A DNA stretch of 10,414 bases, from contig JAEYUE010000006.1 in the NCBI GenBank assembly GCA_023433655.1, forward strand, positions 1 to 10,414, in the 5' to 3' direction. Below the pieces are notes generated by a model. That model was given only the letters and a program-made list of their open reading frames with translations. It did not search any database and was not told the origin of the DNA. Positions 1 to 6,312 of the stretch are shown here, piece by piece (positions within the stretch are counted from its first letter, which is position 1; each line of letters opens with the position of its first letter). This stretch comes from Pseudomonadota bacterium. GTDB taxonomy: Bacteria; Pseudomonadota; Alphaproteobacteria; Caulobacterales; Caulobacteraceae. A program made the translations under genes and the position numbers.

Positions 1-2
1 CC

Positions 3-956
3 GCGCCGGATCCCGACGCCGGGCACGATATGAGCGGCGCGGGCCCGACGCAGGATCCCCATGCGGGCCACGCCACGCCGGCCGCCGCCGACCCGCACGC
101 TGCGCACCGGGCTCCGGCGGCGCAGGACCCTCACGCCGGTCACGACATGGGATCAGCCTCCGGTCCCCCCGATGTGCCGACCGGCGCCGACGATCCCGGC
201 CGGGCGCCGGAAACGCCGCCGCCGCCCGGCGCGCTGGCCGGGCCGACGCACGCGGCCGACGCCGTCTTCCCAGCCGCCGACATGGCCCGGGCGCGGGCGC
301 TGATGCGGCGCGAGAACGGCGACATCCGCACCACCGGCGTCGTCATCGACCGGCTCGAGGCGGGGTTCGGCGACGGCGAAGACACCTGGCTGTGGGACGC
401 GGCCGGCTGGACCGGCGGCGACATCAACCGCTTCTGGTGGAAGTTGGAAGGCGAAGGCGACTTCGACGGCGGTCTGGAGGAGGTCGAGGTTCAGGCGCTC
501 TACGGCCGGGCCATCACGCCTTTCTGGGATATCCAGGCCGGCGTGCGGCAGGACTATCGCCGTCACGGGGAGGACACGACCCACCTGGTCCTGGGGCTGC
601 AGGGCCTGGCCCCGCACTGGTGGGAGGTCGATGCGGCCGCCTTCCTCTCGACCGAGGGCGACCTCAGCGCCCGCGTCGAGGCCGAATACGACCAGCGCCT
701 GACCCAGCGACTGATCCTGCAGCCGCGCGTGGAGGTGGGCGTATCGGCCGCCGAGGTGCCCGAACTCGGTCTCGGATCGGGCCTGACGTCGGTGCAGGCG
801 GGGGCCCGTCTCCGCTACGAGATCCGAAAGGAACTCGCCCCCTACGTCGGCGTCGAATGGACGAAAAGCTTCGGCCGCACGGCCGACTATATCGAGGCCG
901 CCGGAGAGGAGGCGGAGGACGTCCGCCTCGTCGTCGGTCTGAGGGCCTGGTTCTAG
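3..956 (+). CDS. copB: CopB-type outer-membrane copper resistance protein, 5'-truncated
   Basis: Outer-membrane beta-barrel protein of the CopB/PcoB copper-resistance family, which helps bind or sequester copper at the outer membrane. The reading frame is open from the window edge (base 3) through the ATG at 30, and the residues before that ATG (APDPDAGHD) belong to the same repeat as those after it, so 30 is not the true start and the signal peptide lies upstream. The N-terminal part is a low-complexity His/Met/Pro/Ala region with DPHAGH-like units, a plausible metal-binding segment. From about residue 85 (counting from the ATG at 30) comes the conserved CopB domain, with RENGDIRTTGVVIDRLE, the WWKLEGEGDFDG segment and alternating beta strands. 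It ends in Trp-Phe, as expected for a barrel inserted by the Bam machinery. CopB is usually encoded after the multicopper oxidase CopA, which would lie to the left. Family assignment is firm; the copper role is known from the family. Confidence 0.88.
   Translation, partial: APDPDAGHDMSGAGPTQDPHAGHATPAAADPHAAHRAPAAQDPHAGHDMGSASGPPDVPTGADDPGRAPETPPPPGALAGPTHAADAVFPAADMARARALMRRENGDIRTTGVVIDRLEAGFGDGEDTWLWDAAGWTGGDINRFWWKLEGEGDFDGGLEEVEVQALYGRAITPFWDIQAGVRQDYRRHGEDTTHLVLGLQGLAPHWWEVDAAAFLSTEGDLSARVEAEYDQRLTQRLILQPRVEVGVSAAEVPELGLGSGLTSVQAGARLRYEIRKELAPYVGVEWTKSFGRTADYIEAAGEEAEDVRLVVGLRAWF
9..149 (+). repeat. His-rich hexapeptide repeat in CopB N-terminus
   Basis: Four copies of a D-P-[HD]-A-[GA]-H unit are encoded here: DPDAGH, DPHAGH, DPHAAH and DPHAGH. 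The last three Asp residues are exactly 12 residues apart, and the first lies 15 residues before the second. The first and last copies are each followed by Asp-Met. His and Met side chains suit Cu(I)/Cu(II) binding, so this is probably a tandem metal-binding array. The first copy has Asp in place of the first His. Copies may continue to the left of the window. Confidence 0.8.
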
Positions 957-960
957 ATCG

Positions 961-979
961 TCCGGCGGCTTGCGCCGGA
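961..979 (+). terminator. GC-rich hairpin after copB (possible terminator)
   Basis: A perfect 7-bp inverted repeat (TCCGGCG / CGCCGGA) with a 5-nt loop starts four bases after the copB stop codon. No T-tract follows, so it may be a non-canonical terminator or an mRNA-stabilising 3' structure. It could separate copB from the DUF2249 gene 55 bases further on. Confidence 0.4.
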
Positions 980-1033
980 ACAAGGCGGGGCCGGGTCCGG
1001 TCTGGCAGGAGGGACGGCGAAGGAGCCGCCCTC

Positions 1034-1297
1034 ATGACCCAGACCACGTCCGCCCCCGTTTCGGCCGAGACCGTCTATCCGTTCGACGCCCGCGCCGTGG
1101 CCCGGCGTTTTCGGCATTCGGCGATCTTCGGGGCGCTGGACTCCCTGAACCCGGGCGAGACGATGCGCTTCGTCAACGACCATGATCCGATCCCGCTGCT
1201 GCGACAGATGGCCGAGCGCTATGGCGAGCGGGTGATGGTCGCCTACCGTCATCGCGGCGAGGACGGCGTGGTCATCGACTTCACCATCCAGGAATAG
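1034..1297 (+). CDS. DUF2249 domain protein
   Basis: An 87-residue cytosolic protein made almost entirely of one DUF2249 domain. The family hallmarks are visible: the DAR motif (residues 18-20), the RH-x2-IF segment (27-32), the LNPGE turn (38-42) and the signature NDHDPIPL (48-55). DUF2249 proteins are small and poorly characterised. They often sit near genes for copper handling, nitric-oxide or nitrite metabolism and hemerythrin-like proteins, and the His/Asp signature may bind a ligand or metal (inference). The ATG at 1034 is preceded by GAAGGAG at 1019-1025, 8 nt away, which fixes the start. The same frame is open far upstream but only as a shadow of copB. It lies 77 bases after copB and 42 bases before the ArsC-like gene on the same strand, so co-transcription with the latter is plausible. 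Confidence 0.85.
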   Translation: MTQTTSAPVSAETVYPFDARAVARRFRHSAIFGALDSLNPGETMRFVNDHDPIPLLRQMAERYGERVMVAYRHRGEDGVVIDFTIQE

Positions 1298-1339
1298 CGG
1301 CGGCTTGCGGGGACGGGCGCGGCGCGGCACAGAACCCGC

Positions 1340-1687
1340 ATGACCGCGACCCTGCATGGCATCCCCAACTGCGACACCGTGAAGAAGGCCCGCGTCTGGC
1401 TGGACCAGCGCGGCGTGGCCTACGCCTTCCATGACTACAGGAAGGCCGGCATCGACCGGGCGACGCTCGAGCGGTGGGTCGCGACCCACGGCTGGGAGAC
1501 GGTGCTGAACCGCGCCGGCACGACCTTCCGCGCCCTGCCGCCCGAGGCGAAGGCCGATCTCGACGCCGAGAAGGCCATCGAGCTGATGCTGGCCCAGCCG
1601 TCGATGATCAAGCGGCCGGTGCTGGACGTGGACGGCCGCACGACCGTCGGCTTCAAGCCGGAGATCTTTGCGGCCATGTTCGCCTGA
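1340..1687 (+). CDS. ArsC/Spx-like reductase of the YffB type
   Basis: A 115-residue thioredoxin-fold protein of the arsenate reductase (ArsC)/Spx superfamily. The N-terminal GIPNCDTVKKAR places the single active-site Cys at residue 11, matching Cys12 of plasmid R773 ArsC. LNRAGTTFR (R58) and KRPVL (R92) correspond to two of the three arginines that hold arsenate in classical ArsC. The third lies in a GRPPE-like segment in true arsenate reductases, but here the segment reads VGFKPE, with no Arg. This pattern is that of YffB-type proteins, which bind glutathione and have weak or unproven arsenate reductase activity, so a generic glutathione-dependent reductase is the safer call despite the copper-resistance neighbour. 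The start is ATG with no strong Shine-Dalgarno sequence. The stop codon abuts that of the convergent GH3 gene with no gap. Confidence 0.85.
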   Translation: MTATLHGIPNCDTVKKARVWLDQRGVAYAFHDYRKAGIDRATLERWVATHGWETVLNRAGTTFRALPPEAKADLDAEKAIELMLAQPSMIKRPVLDVDGRTTVGFKPEIFAAMFA

Positions 1688-3967
1688 TCAGCGCGCCAGG
1701 GTGAATCGGACCGGCTCGCCGGCCTGGGCGTTCGGGGCCAGCCACAGGTCGAATTCACCCGGCTCCACGGTCGGCTGCAGGTCGGCGCCGAGGAACAGCA
1801 GGTCCTCGAACTTCAGCGGGATCGACACCTCCACCGAACCCCCCGCCGGCACGGTCACGCGGCGGAAGCCCTTCAGAAGGCGCACCGGCTGGGTGATCGA
1901 GGCGACGCGGTCGCGGATGTAGAGCTGCACCACCTCCTCCGCCGGCCTCTGGCCCGTGTTGGTCAGGGTGACGCTGGCGGTGATGTCGCCGTTCCACGCC
2001 ATGGTCGGCGACGACAGCCGCACCGGCGAATACTGCACCGGCGCATAGGTCAGGCCGTGGCCGAAGGGGTAGAGGGCCTCGTTGCCGGTCTCGCGGAACT
2101 GCGCCCGGAAGCCCTCGTTGCGCGAGGCCGCCGGCCGGCCGGTGCTCTTGTGGGCGTAGTAGAAGGGCGACTGGCCCGAGAAGTGCGGGAAGCTGACCGG
2201 CAGGCGGCCGCCGGGCGAATGGTCGCCGAACAGCACGTCGGCCACCGCGTTGCCGGTCTCGGAGCCGAGGAACCAGGTGATCAGGATGGCGCGCGCGTCC
2301 TTGACCGCCCCCGACAGCTCCATGGCCCGCCCGTTGCGCAGCAGGACCACGACCGGCTTGCCCGTCGCGGCGACCGCCTCGGCCAGGGCCAGTTGCGGCT
2401 CCGGCAGGCCGATGTCGACGCGCGACTGCGCCTCCGCCGACATGTTCTGGCTCTCGCCGACGGCCAGCAGCACCACATCGGCTTGGGACGCCGCGATCAC
2501 CGCCGCTTCGATTCCGCCCTCAAGCGGCGCCTCGACGTTCGAGCCCTTGACCACCGTCAGGCTGGAGCCGGCGCCGAGCGCGGCCCGGACGCCCTGTTCC
2601 AGCGAGACGGCCAGCTCCGGGTCCTTGAAGATCGACCACGGCCCGAACAGGTCGACCCGGTCGTCGCCGAACGGGCCGATCAGGGCGTAGCGCTTGCCCG
2701 TCTTCGGCAGCGGCAGCAGGCTGCCCTCGTTCCTGACCATGACGATCGACTTGCGCCCGGCCTCGCGGGCGAGGGCGAGGTGTTCGCGGCTGCCGGTGAC
2801 GCGGGCCTCCAGCCGCACGTCCGAGCCGCGATAGGGATTGTCGAACAGGCCCAGCGCGGCCTTGGTCATCAGCACCCGGCGCACCGCCTCGTCGACGCGT
2901 TCAACCGGCACGTCGCCCGCACGGACGAGGTCCGGGATGTGGGCCATGTAGATGCCGCTCTTCATCGACATGTCGACGCCGGCCATCAGGGCGATGCGCG
3001 CCGCGTCGCGGTCGTCCTTCGCATAGCCGTGCGCGATCAGCTCCTGCTCCGAGGTGTAGTCCGAGACCACGAAGCCGGCGAAGCCCCATTCGCCGTGCAA
3101 CAGGTCGGTCAGCAGCCATTTGTTGCCACTGGTCGGCACGCCGTTCAGGTCGTTGAAGGCGCTCATGATCGACAGCGCCCCGGCGTCCACCGCCGCCTTG
3201 AACGGGGGCAGGTAGACCGAGCGCAGCTCACGCTCGCTCATGTCGGTGGTGTTGTAGTCGAGCCCGGCCTCGGCGGCGCCATAGGCGGCGAAATGCTTGG
3301 CCGTGGCCAGCATCGACGACCAGTGCTTCAGGTCGTCGCCCTGGAAGCCCTTCGTGCGGGCGGCGGCGAACAGGTTGTTGAGCAGCACGTCCTCGCCGGC
3401 GCCCTCGACCACGCGGCCCCAGCGCTGGTCACGGCCGACGTCGACCATCGGGGCATAGGTCTGGTGCACGCCCGCGGCGCCGCCCTCGACCGCGGCCGCC
3501 CGCGCCGTGCGCTCGGCCAGGTCGAGGTCCCAGCTGGCCGCCTCGCCCAGGGGCACAGGGAAGGTCGTCTTCAGCCCGTGGATGACGTCGGCGGCGAACA
3601 GCAGCGGGATGCCCAGCCGGCTCTCTTTCACCGCCAGCTCCTGCACGAACCTCGTGGTCTTGGCGCCCACGCCGTTGAACAGCGCCCCGATGCGGCCCGC
3701 CCGGATATCGGCGGCGGTCTGCTCCTGGTTGGTGTCGAGCGTATCGCCCGGGTTCACCCCCTCCGGCCGCCAGCGGAACGGATCGTTCTGCAGGTTGAGC
3801 TGCCCGGCCTTCTCCTCGATCGTCATGCGGGCGATCAGGTCGTTCACCCGGGCCAGATTGTCCCGCGTCTGCGCCGCCGCCAGCCGCGGCGCCATCATCA
3901 GACCGGCGGTCAGCGCCCCTCCCGCCAGCAGGAAGCGACGGGTGGGGGCGAAGGAGGGGTGGCGCAT
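1688..3967 (-). CDS. bglX: Exported GH3 beta-glucosidase (BglX-like)
   Basis: A 759-residue glycoside hydrolase family 3 enzyme that probably releases glucose (or xylose) from beta-linked oligosaccharides in the periplasm. Residues 1-32 form a Tat-type signal (TRRFLLAGG with twin Arg 10-11, a hydrophobic stretch, then an Ala-rich cleavage zone). The GH3 N-terminal (beta/alpha)8 domain spans about 45-380, with KHFAAYG at 224-230 and the nucleophile Asp303 in VVSDY. The C-terminal alpha/beta sandwich (about 405-595) carries GES-x5-AEAQSR with the likely acid/base Glu512. A fibronectin type III-like domain closes the protein (about 660-725, EEVVQLYIRD and LLKGFRRV). All core elements are intact and the length is normal for BglX. 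The start at 3967 is needed for the Tat signal; no clear Shine-Dalgarno precedes it, and a palindrome occupies that space. Exact substrate unknown. Confidence 0.93.
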   Translation of the reverse strand: MRHPSFAPTRRFLLAGGALTAGLMMAPRLAAAQTRDNLARVNDLIARMTIEEKAGQLNLQNDPFRWRPEGVNPGDTLDTNQEQTAADIRAGRIGALFNGVGAKTTRFVQELAVKESRLGIPLLFAADVIHGLKTTFPVPLGEAASWDLDLAERTARAAAVEGGAAGVHQTYAPMVDVGRDQRWGRVVEGAGEDVLLNNLFAAARTKGFQGDDLKHWSSMLATAKHFAAYGAAEAGLDYNTTDMSERELRSVYLPPFKAAVDAGALSIMSAFNDLNGVPTSGNKWLLTDLLHGEWGFAGFVVSDYTSEQELIAHGYAKDDRDAARIALMAGVDMSMKSGIYMAHIPDLVRAGDVPVERVDEAVRRVLMTKAALGLFDNPYRGSDVRLEARVTGSREHLALAREAGRKSIVMVRNEGSLLPLPKTGKRYALIGPFGDDRVDLFGPWSIFKDPELAVSLEQGVRAALGAGSSLTVVKGSNVEAPLEGGIEAAVIAASQADVVLLAVGESQNMSAEAQSRVDIGLPEPQLALAEAVAATGKPVVVLLRNGRAMELSGAVKDARAILITWFLGSETGNAVADVLFGDHSPGGRLPVSFPHFSGQSPFYYAHKSTGRPAASRNEGFRAQFRETGNEALYPFGHGLTYAPVQYSPVRLSSPTMAWNGDITASVTLTNTGQRPAEEVVQLYIRDRVASITQPVRLLKGFRRVTVPAGGSVEVSIPLKFEDLLFLGADLQPTVEPGEFDLWLAPNAQAGEPVRFTLAR

Positions 3968-3968
3968 C

Positions 3969-3982
3969 TGTAACCGGTTCCA
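3969..3982 (-). promoter_or_regulatory. LacI-type operator-like palindrome at the GH3 start
   Basis: Read on the coding (minus) strand the site is TGGAACCGGTTACA, matching its own reverse complement at 12 of 14 positions around a perfect AACCGGTT core. A centre of A-A-C-C-G-G-T-T type with a middle CG is typical of LacI/GalR-family operators that control sugar-utilisation genes in Alphaproteobacteria and Gammaproteobacteria. It sits one base upstream of the GH3 ATG, where a bound repressor would block transcription or early elongation. No LacI-family gene is present in the window. Confidence 0.5.
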
Positions 3983-4057
3983 GCTGAAGGTCGGACAGGA
4001 CTAGCCGCCCGCCGCCGCCAAGCCTACCCTTCGATGATCACAAGCCGTTGCGTCGGA

Positions 4058-4405
4058 TCAGCGCTGGCGTTGCAGCCAGTCGATCACCGCCGCCCGCTCG
4101 GCCGCGCCGCCGCCCTGGAAGGGCATGTCAGTGCCCGGCACGACGGCCTCGGGATCGCCCAGGAACCGCTCCAGCGTCGGCGCGTCCCAGACCAGGCCGC
4201 GGCGGCCGGCCGCCCGCATGGCCTCAGAGTAGCGGAAACCCTCGACTGTCCCCGCCCTCCGGCCGACCACGCCGGACAGGTGCGGCGCCGGATTGCGCGG
4301 GTCGGGACGCAGCGAATGGCAGGCGGCGCAGCGCTGGAAGGCGCGGGCGCCCGGATCGGGCGGCGTCTGGGGCGCCAGAAGGGCGAGGAGCAACAGGCTG
4401 ATCAC
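4058..4405 (-). CDS. Small class I c-type cytochrome
   Basis: A 115-residue periplasmic monohaem cytochrome of the c2/mitochondrial type, acting as an electron carrier. Residues 1-16 form a short hydrophobic export signal. Haem attaches at CAACH (Cys26, Cys29, His30), and the sixth ligand is Met94 in PGTDMPF. The SGVVGRRAGTVEGFRYSEAM stretch (residues 44-63) and W-D-x2-TL-x3-L-x-DPE are classical cytochrome c2 signatures. The start is GTG, 7 nt after the stop of the upstream beta-propeller gene; the weak GGCGAG lies inside that gene, so translation is probably coupled. The hydrophobic N-terminus is short with only uncharged residues before the leucines, which is slightly unusual. The tight pairing suggests this cytochrome takes electrons from, or works with, the beta-propeller protein (inference). 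Confidence 0.9.
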   Translation of the reverse strand: MISLLLLALLAPQTPPDPGARAFQRCAACHSLRPDPRNPAPHLSGVVGRRAGTVEGFRYSEAMRAAGRRGLVWDAPTLERFLGDPEAVVPGTDMPFQGGGAAERAAVIDWLQRQR

Positions 4406-4412
4406 GCCGGGC

Positions 4413-5381
4413 TCACTCGCCGTAGCGGATGACCACCAGCCGGTCCGTCCCCGATTCCGCGCCCCAGACCTCCCCGGGCCGACCCAGCATCTGCCGGACG
4501 TTGGCGCCGGCGCGGTCGCTGGGGAAGCTCTCGAAGGTCTCCGTCGCGGGGTCGAAGCGGACGATGGCGTTGGCGGCGAAGTCGGTCAGCCACACCTTGT
4601 CGGTCTCGTCGACGTAGACGGAGTAGGTCTTCGGCGCCTCGCCCGGCAGCTTCCAGGTGCGCCAGCTGCCGTCGCGCGGATCGTGGACGCTGACGTTGCC
4701 GCTGTTCCACTCGCTGACCCACAGCCGGCCCTGGCTGTCCGACCAGATCCGCCGCGCGCCCTGGTTCGGCGTCGGCGGCTCGACGATGGTCGCCTCGCCG
4801 GTGTCGAGGTCGATCCGGGCGATGTGGCTCCCGGCCAGCGAGGCGTACCAGATGTCCCCCGACGGGGTGGCGGTGATGCCGTAGGGTCCGCGTCCGCGCG
4901 GCGCGGCCCACACCTTCATGTCGTCGGTGGCCGGGTCCAGCCGGCCGTAGAAGCCGGTCTGGCCGGTGAACCAGATGCGTCCGCGGCCGTCGAAGGCGGC
5001 GGTGTTCATGTTGATAGGGCCGGTATCCTCCGGCAGCGGCCAGACCTTCACCTCGCGGGTCCGGCGGTCGACCCGGACGATGGCGTTCTGACCGCCGTCG
5101 GTGATCCAGGCGTTGCCGTCCGGGCCTACGATCACGCCGTGCGGCGCCGACCCCTCGCCCAGCGGGATGATGGTGGTCTCGCCGGTGTCGGGATCGAGGA
5201 TGCCGTGGGCCCCGCCGCGCTGGACCGTCCACCACACCTCCTCGCCGTCGGCGGTGACGGCGACGTCGTGGGCCCGGCCGCCGGGCGGCACGTCGTAATA
5301 GCGGACCTCCTGGGCCCGGGCGGCCGTCGCCAGGGCGAGAATGAACAGGGAGGCGGCGAGGGGACTCCGGAGCGGACGCAT
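4413..5381 (-). CDS. Vgb-like (streptogramin lyase family) exported beta-propeller
   Basis: A 322-residue secreted seven-bladed beta-propeller of the virginiamycin B lyase (Vgb)/SMP-30 type. A Sec signal (residues 1-23, cleavage after ARA) is followed by repeated blades with the pattern G-x-[IV]-W-x-[TS] ... I-x-R-[IVF]-D-P-x-T-x-E, for example near residues 88-110, 133-150, 175-195, 218-236 and 260-281. True Vgb opens the streptogramin lactone with a catalytic His late in the propeller (His270 in S. aureus). Here there is no His after residue 233, so antibiotic lyase activity is doubtful. The frame is open 47 codons further upstream, but the signal peptide and the strong AGGAGGT fix the start at 5381. 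The coupled cytochrome c downstream suggests a periplasmic redox or substrate-sensing role; the real substrate is unknown. Confidence 0.82.
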   Translation of the reverse strand: MRPLRSPLAASLFILALATAARAQEVRYYDVPPGGRAHDVAVTADGEEVWWTVQRGGAHGILDPDTGETTIIPLGEGSAPHGVIVGPDGNAWITDGGQNAIVRVDRRTREVKVWPLPEDTGPINMNTAAFDGRGRIWFTGQTGFYGRLDPATDDMKVWAAPRGRGPYGITATPSGDIWYASLAGSHIARIDLDTGEATIVEPPTPNQGARRIWSDSQGRLWVSEWNSGNVSVHDPRDGSWRTWKLPGEAPKTYSVYVDETDKVWLTDFAANAIVRFDPATETFESFPSDRAGANVRQMLGRPGEVWGAESGTDRLVVIRYGE

Positions 5382-5385
5382 GGGG

Positions 5386-5392
5386 ACCTCCT
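5386..5392 (-). promoter_or_regulatory. Strong ribosome-binding site setting the propeller start
   Basis: AGGAGGT on the minus strand, 4 nt before the ATG at 5381. It selects this codon over start codons available further upstream in the same open frame, and agrees with the signal peptide beginning at MRPLRS. Confidence 0.75.
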
Positions 5393-5397
5393 GTCTG

Positions 5398-5409
5398 ATG
5401 TCCCGACAT
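5398..5409. repeat. Short inverted repeat upstream of the propeller gene
   Basis: ATGTC-cc-GACAT, a perfect 5+5 inverted repeat with a 2-nt spacer, 16 bases before the propeller start codon. It could be a small operator or a weak leader hairpin. At this length it may also be chance. Confidence 0.3.
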
Positions 5410-5445
5410 ACGGCCGTGTTCCGCCGACGGATGCAACCGTTCCGG

Positions 5446-5685
5446 TCAGCCTTCGACCTCGGGCTCCGGCCGGTCATGCCCGTCCGCCCGCTCGGTGATC
5501 CAGCGGCCGGAGGCGTCGGCATACTCGATCAGGGCGTCCTCGTCCGGCACCTTCTGCTCCCGCGCCGCCGCCACCGCCGCCGCTCGTGCGGAGTCATGGT
5601 CGGGATAGGTCTCGGACCAGGTGTCGCCGAGCCGGTAGGCCCAGCCTCCGTCGTGTTCGGCGATGCGGTAGGTGATCTGGACCAT
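5446..5685 (-). CDS. DUF2188-like small protein
   Basis: A 79-residue soluble protein resembling the DUF2188 family: an N-terminal strand (VQITYRIAEHDGGWAYRLG), then an Asp-His-Asp turn leading into an Ala-rich helix (SARAAAVAAAREQ), then a strand-turn-strand ending (LIEYADASGRWITER) and an acidic tail. DUF2188 proteins are common in bacteria and have no assigned function. The ATG at 5685 is preceded by GGAGG with a 7-nt spacer, giving a clear start; the frame stays open far upstream but only antisense to the next gene. It ends 64 bases before the propeller gene on the same strand and is divergent from the first sigma module, sharing a 207-base intergenic region with it. Confidence 0.8.
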   Translation of the reverse strand: MVQITYRIAEHDGGWAYRLGDTWSETYPDHDSARAAAVAAAREQKVPDEDALIEYADASGRWITERADGHDRPEPEVEG

Positions 5686-5789
5686 CGGGCGGCCTCCGAA
5701 CCGGCGCGGCCCTCGGCGGCCGCTGCTGGCGGCAACGCCGCCCGGCCCCAAGGGGTTGCAGCCGCCTTGACCGCGGGCGGGGCGGGGGC

Positions 5790-5821
5790 TCACCTCGGAA
5801 AAAAACGCGGACGGCTGCATC
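5790..5821 (+). promoter_or_regulatory. Putative ECF-type promoter of module 1
   Basis: TCACCTCG (5790-5797), 14 unrelated bases including seven consecutive A, then CGGCTGCATC (5812-5821). The same two blocks with identical spacing occur at 7202-7233 ahead of the second module. Taking TCACCT and CGGCTG as -35 and -10 hexamers, the spacing is 16 bp, normal for ECF sigma promoters. The predicted transcript would have a leader of roughly 65 bases before the ATG at 5893. The call rests on the shared element, not on a known consensus. Confidence 0.6.
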
Positions 5822-5856
5822 TGCAGCGCCAGCCGGTGGCGACTACGCGATGAAGA

Positions 5857-5875
5857 GCTGGCCGCCGGGGCCAGC
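5857..5875 (+). other. Leader hairpin next to the ribosome-binding site of module 1
   Basis: GCTGGCC and GGCCAGC form a perfect 7-bp stem with a 5-nt loop, ending 3 bases before the AGGAGGGG ribosome-binding site (5879-5886) of the membrane protein gene. It would lie in the 5' leader of the module 1 transcript and could influence translation start. No matching hairpin was seen before module 2. Confidence 0.4.
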
Positions 5876-5892
5876 GTCAGGAGGGGCTTTTG

Positions 5893-6288
5893 ATGGAAGA
5901 GCTTTTTCACAGCTACTGGTGGCTGATCTTTCCGATCTTCGGCCTGGTCATGGGCGGTTGGCACAGCTTCGCCCATTATCGCCGGCAGAAGGCCATCCTT
6001 GAGGTGATCCGCACCTATGCGCAGAAGGGCGAGACCCCGCCGGAGGCCCTGCTCGCGGCCCTCGCCGCCGATGAGGACGGCGGGCAGCCCGGCCAGCGCG
6101 CGCCCGCCCACTACTGGTCCCTGTTCGGCCTGTTCGGTGTCTTGGCCGCCGGCTTCGGCGTCGGCGCCTGGCTCTACGATTTCGAGGGCGTCGGCTGGCC
6201 GTTCGGGATCGTCGCCCTGGTCATGGGCGCCGTGGCGGTCTGGGCCCTGATCAACGCCTTCCTGTTCCGCCGCCCCCCGGCGCCGTGA
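5893..6288 (+). CDS. Module 1 lead gene: small membrane protein (DUF6249-like)
   Basis: A 131-residue inner-membrane protein of unknown function, resembling DUF6249-type proteins found beside ECF sigma factors (family name from memory, uncertain). It has a hydrophobic segment at about 9-22, a charged cytoplasmic stretch (29-75) with RRQKAILEVIR and KGETPPEALLAAL, then two further hydrophobic helices (about 76-94 and 104-125). The charged segment matches the same positions (29-56) of the second module's lead protein, KGQELPPELIDAM, so the two are paralogues. The start is the ATG at 5893 after AGGAGGGG; a TTG immediately before it is in frame but unlikely. It is followed within 30 bases by the sigma gene, and the probable promoter is at 5790-5821. 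A sensor or regulatory role for the sigma pathway is inferred from this constant arrangement. Confidence 0.82.
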   Translation: MEELFHSYWWLIFPIFGLVMGGWHSFAHYRRQKAILEVIRTYAQKGETPPEALLAALAADEDGGQPGQRAPAHYWSLFGLFGVLAAGFGVGAWLYDFEGVGWPFGIVALVMGAVAVWALINAFLFRRPPAP

Positions 6289-6303
6289 CGGGTGAGGCCG
6301 GGG

Positions 6304-6309
6304 GGAGGG
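6304..6309 (+). promoter_or_regulatory. Ribosome-binding site favouring a TTG start
   Basis: GGAGGG within a G-rich run, 3-4 nt before the TTG at 6313. The competing in-frame GTG at 6292 has no Shine-Dalgarno sequence but lies 3 nt after the upstream stop, so re-initiation there cannot be excluded. Confidence 0.5.
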
Positions 6310-6312
6310 ACA

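Noticed and set aside
1755..1780. TCACC and CGGCTGC close together near the GH3 3' end
   Set aside because: The first block is incomplete (TCACCCGG), the spacing is 9 and not 14, and the site is coding sequence.
2057..3973. Long plus-strand open frame (638 codons) opposite the GH3 gene
   Set aside because: Its translation is Arg/His/Gly-rich with no family motif, as expected for the antisense of a high-GC gene. The minus-strand protein is a complete, well-conserved GH3.
5048..5055. A third TCACCTCG on the plus strand
   Set aside because: It lies inside the propeller gene on the opposite strand, and no CGGCTGC follows at 14 bases. A single 8-mer is expected by chance in DNA of this composition.
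4413..5522. Longer version of the propeller protein starting at 5522
   Set aside because: The extra 47 residues are polar and would bury the signal peptide. They also overlap the DUF2188 gene, and AGGAGGT marks the start at 5381.
5728..5742. GGCGGC-aac-GCCGCC inverted repeat in the divergent intergenic region
   Set aside because: Such short GC palindromes are common at this base composition. There is no T-tract and no gene end beside it.
5767..5796. TTGACC ... GCTCACCTC as a sigma-70 promoter ahead of module 1
   Set aside because: The -10 match to GCTANAWC is poor, and the second half overlaps the better supported shared element at 5790-5821.
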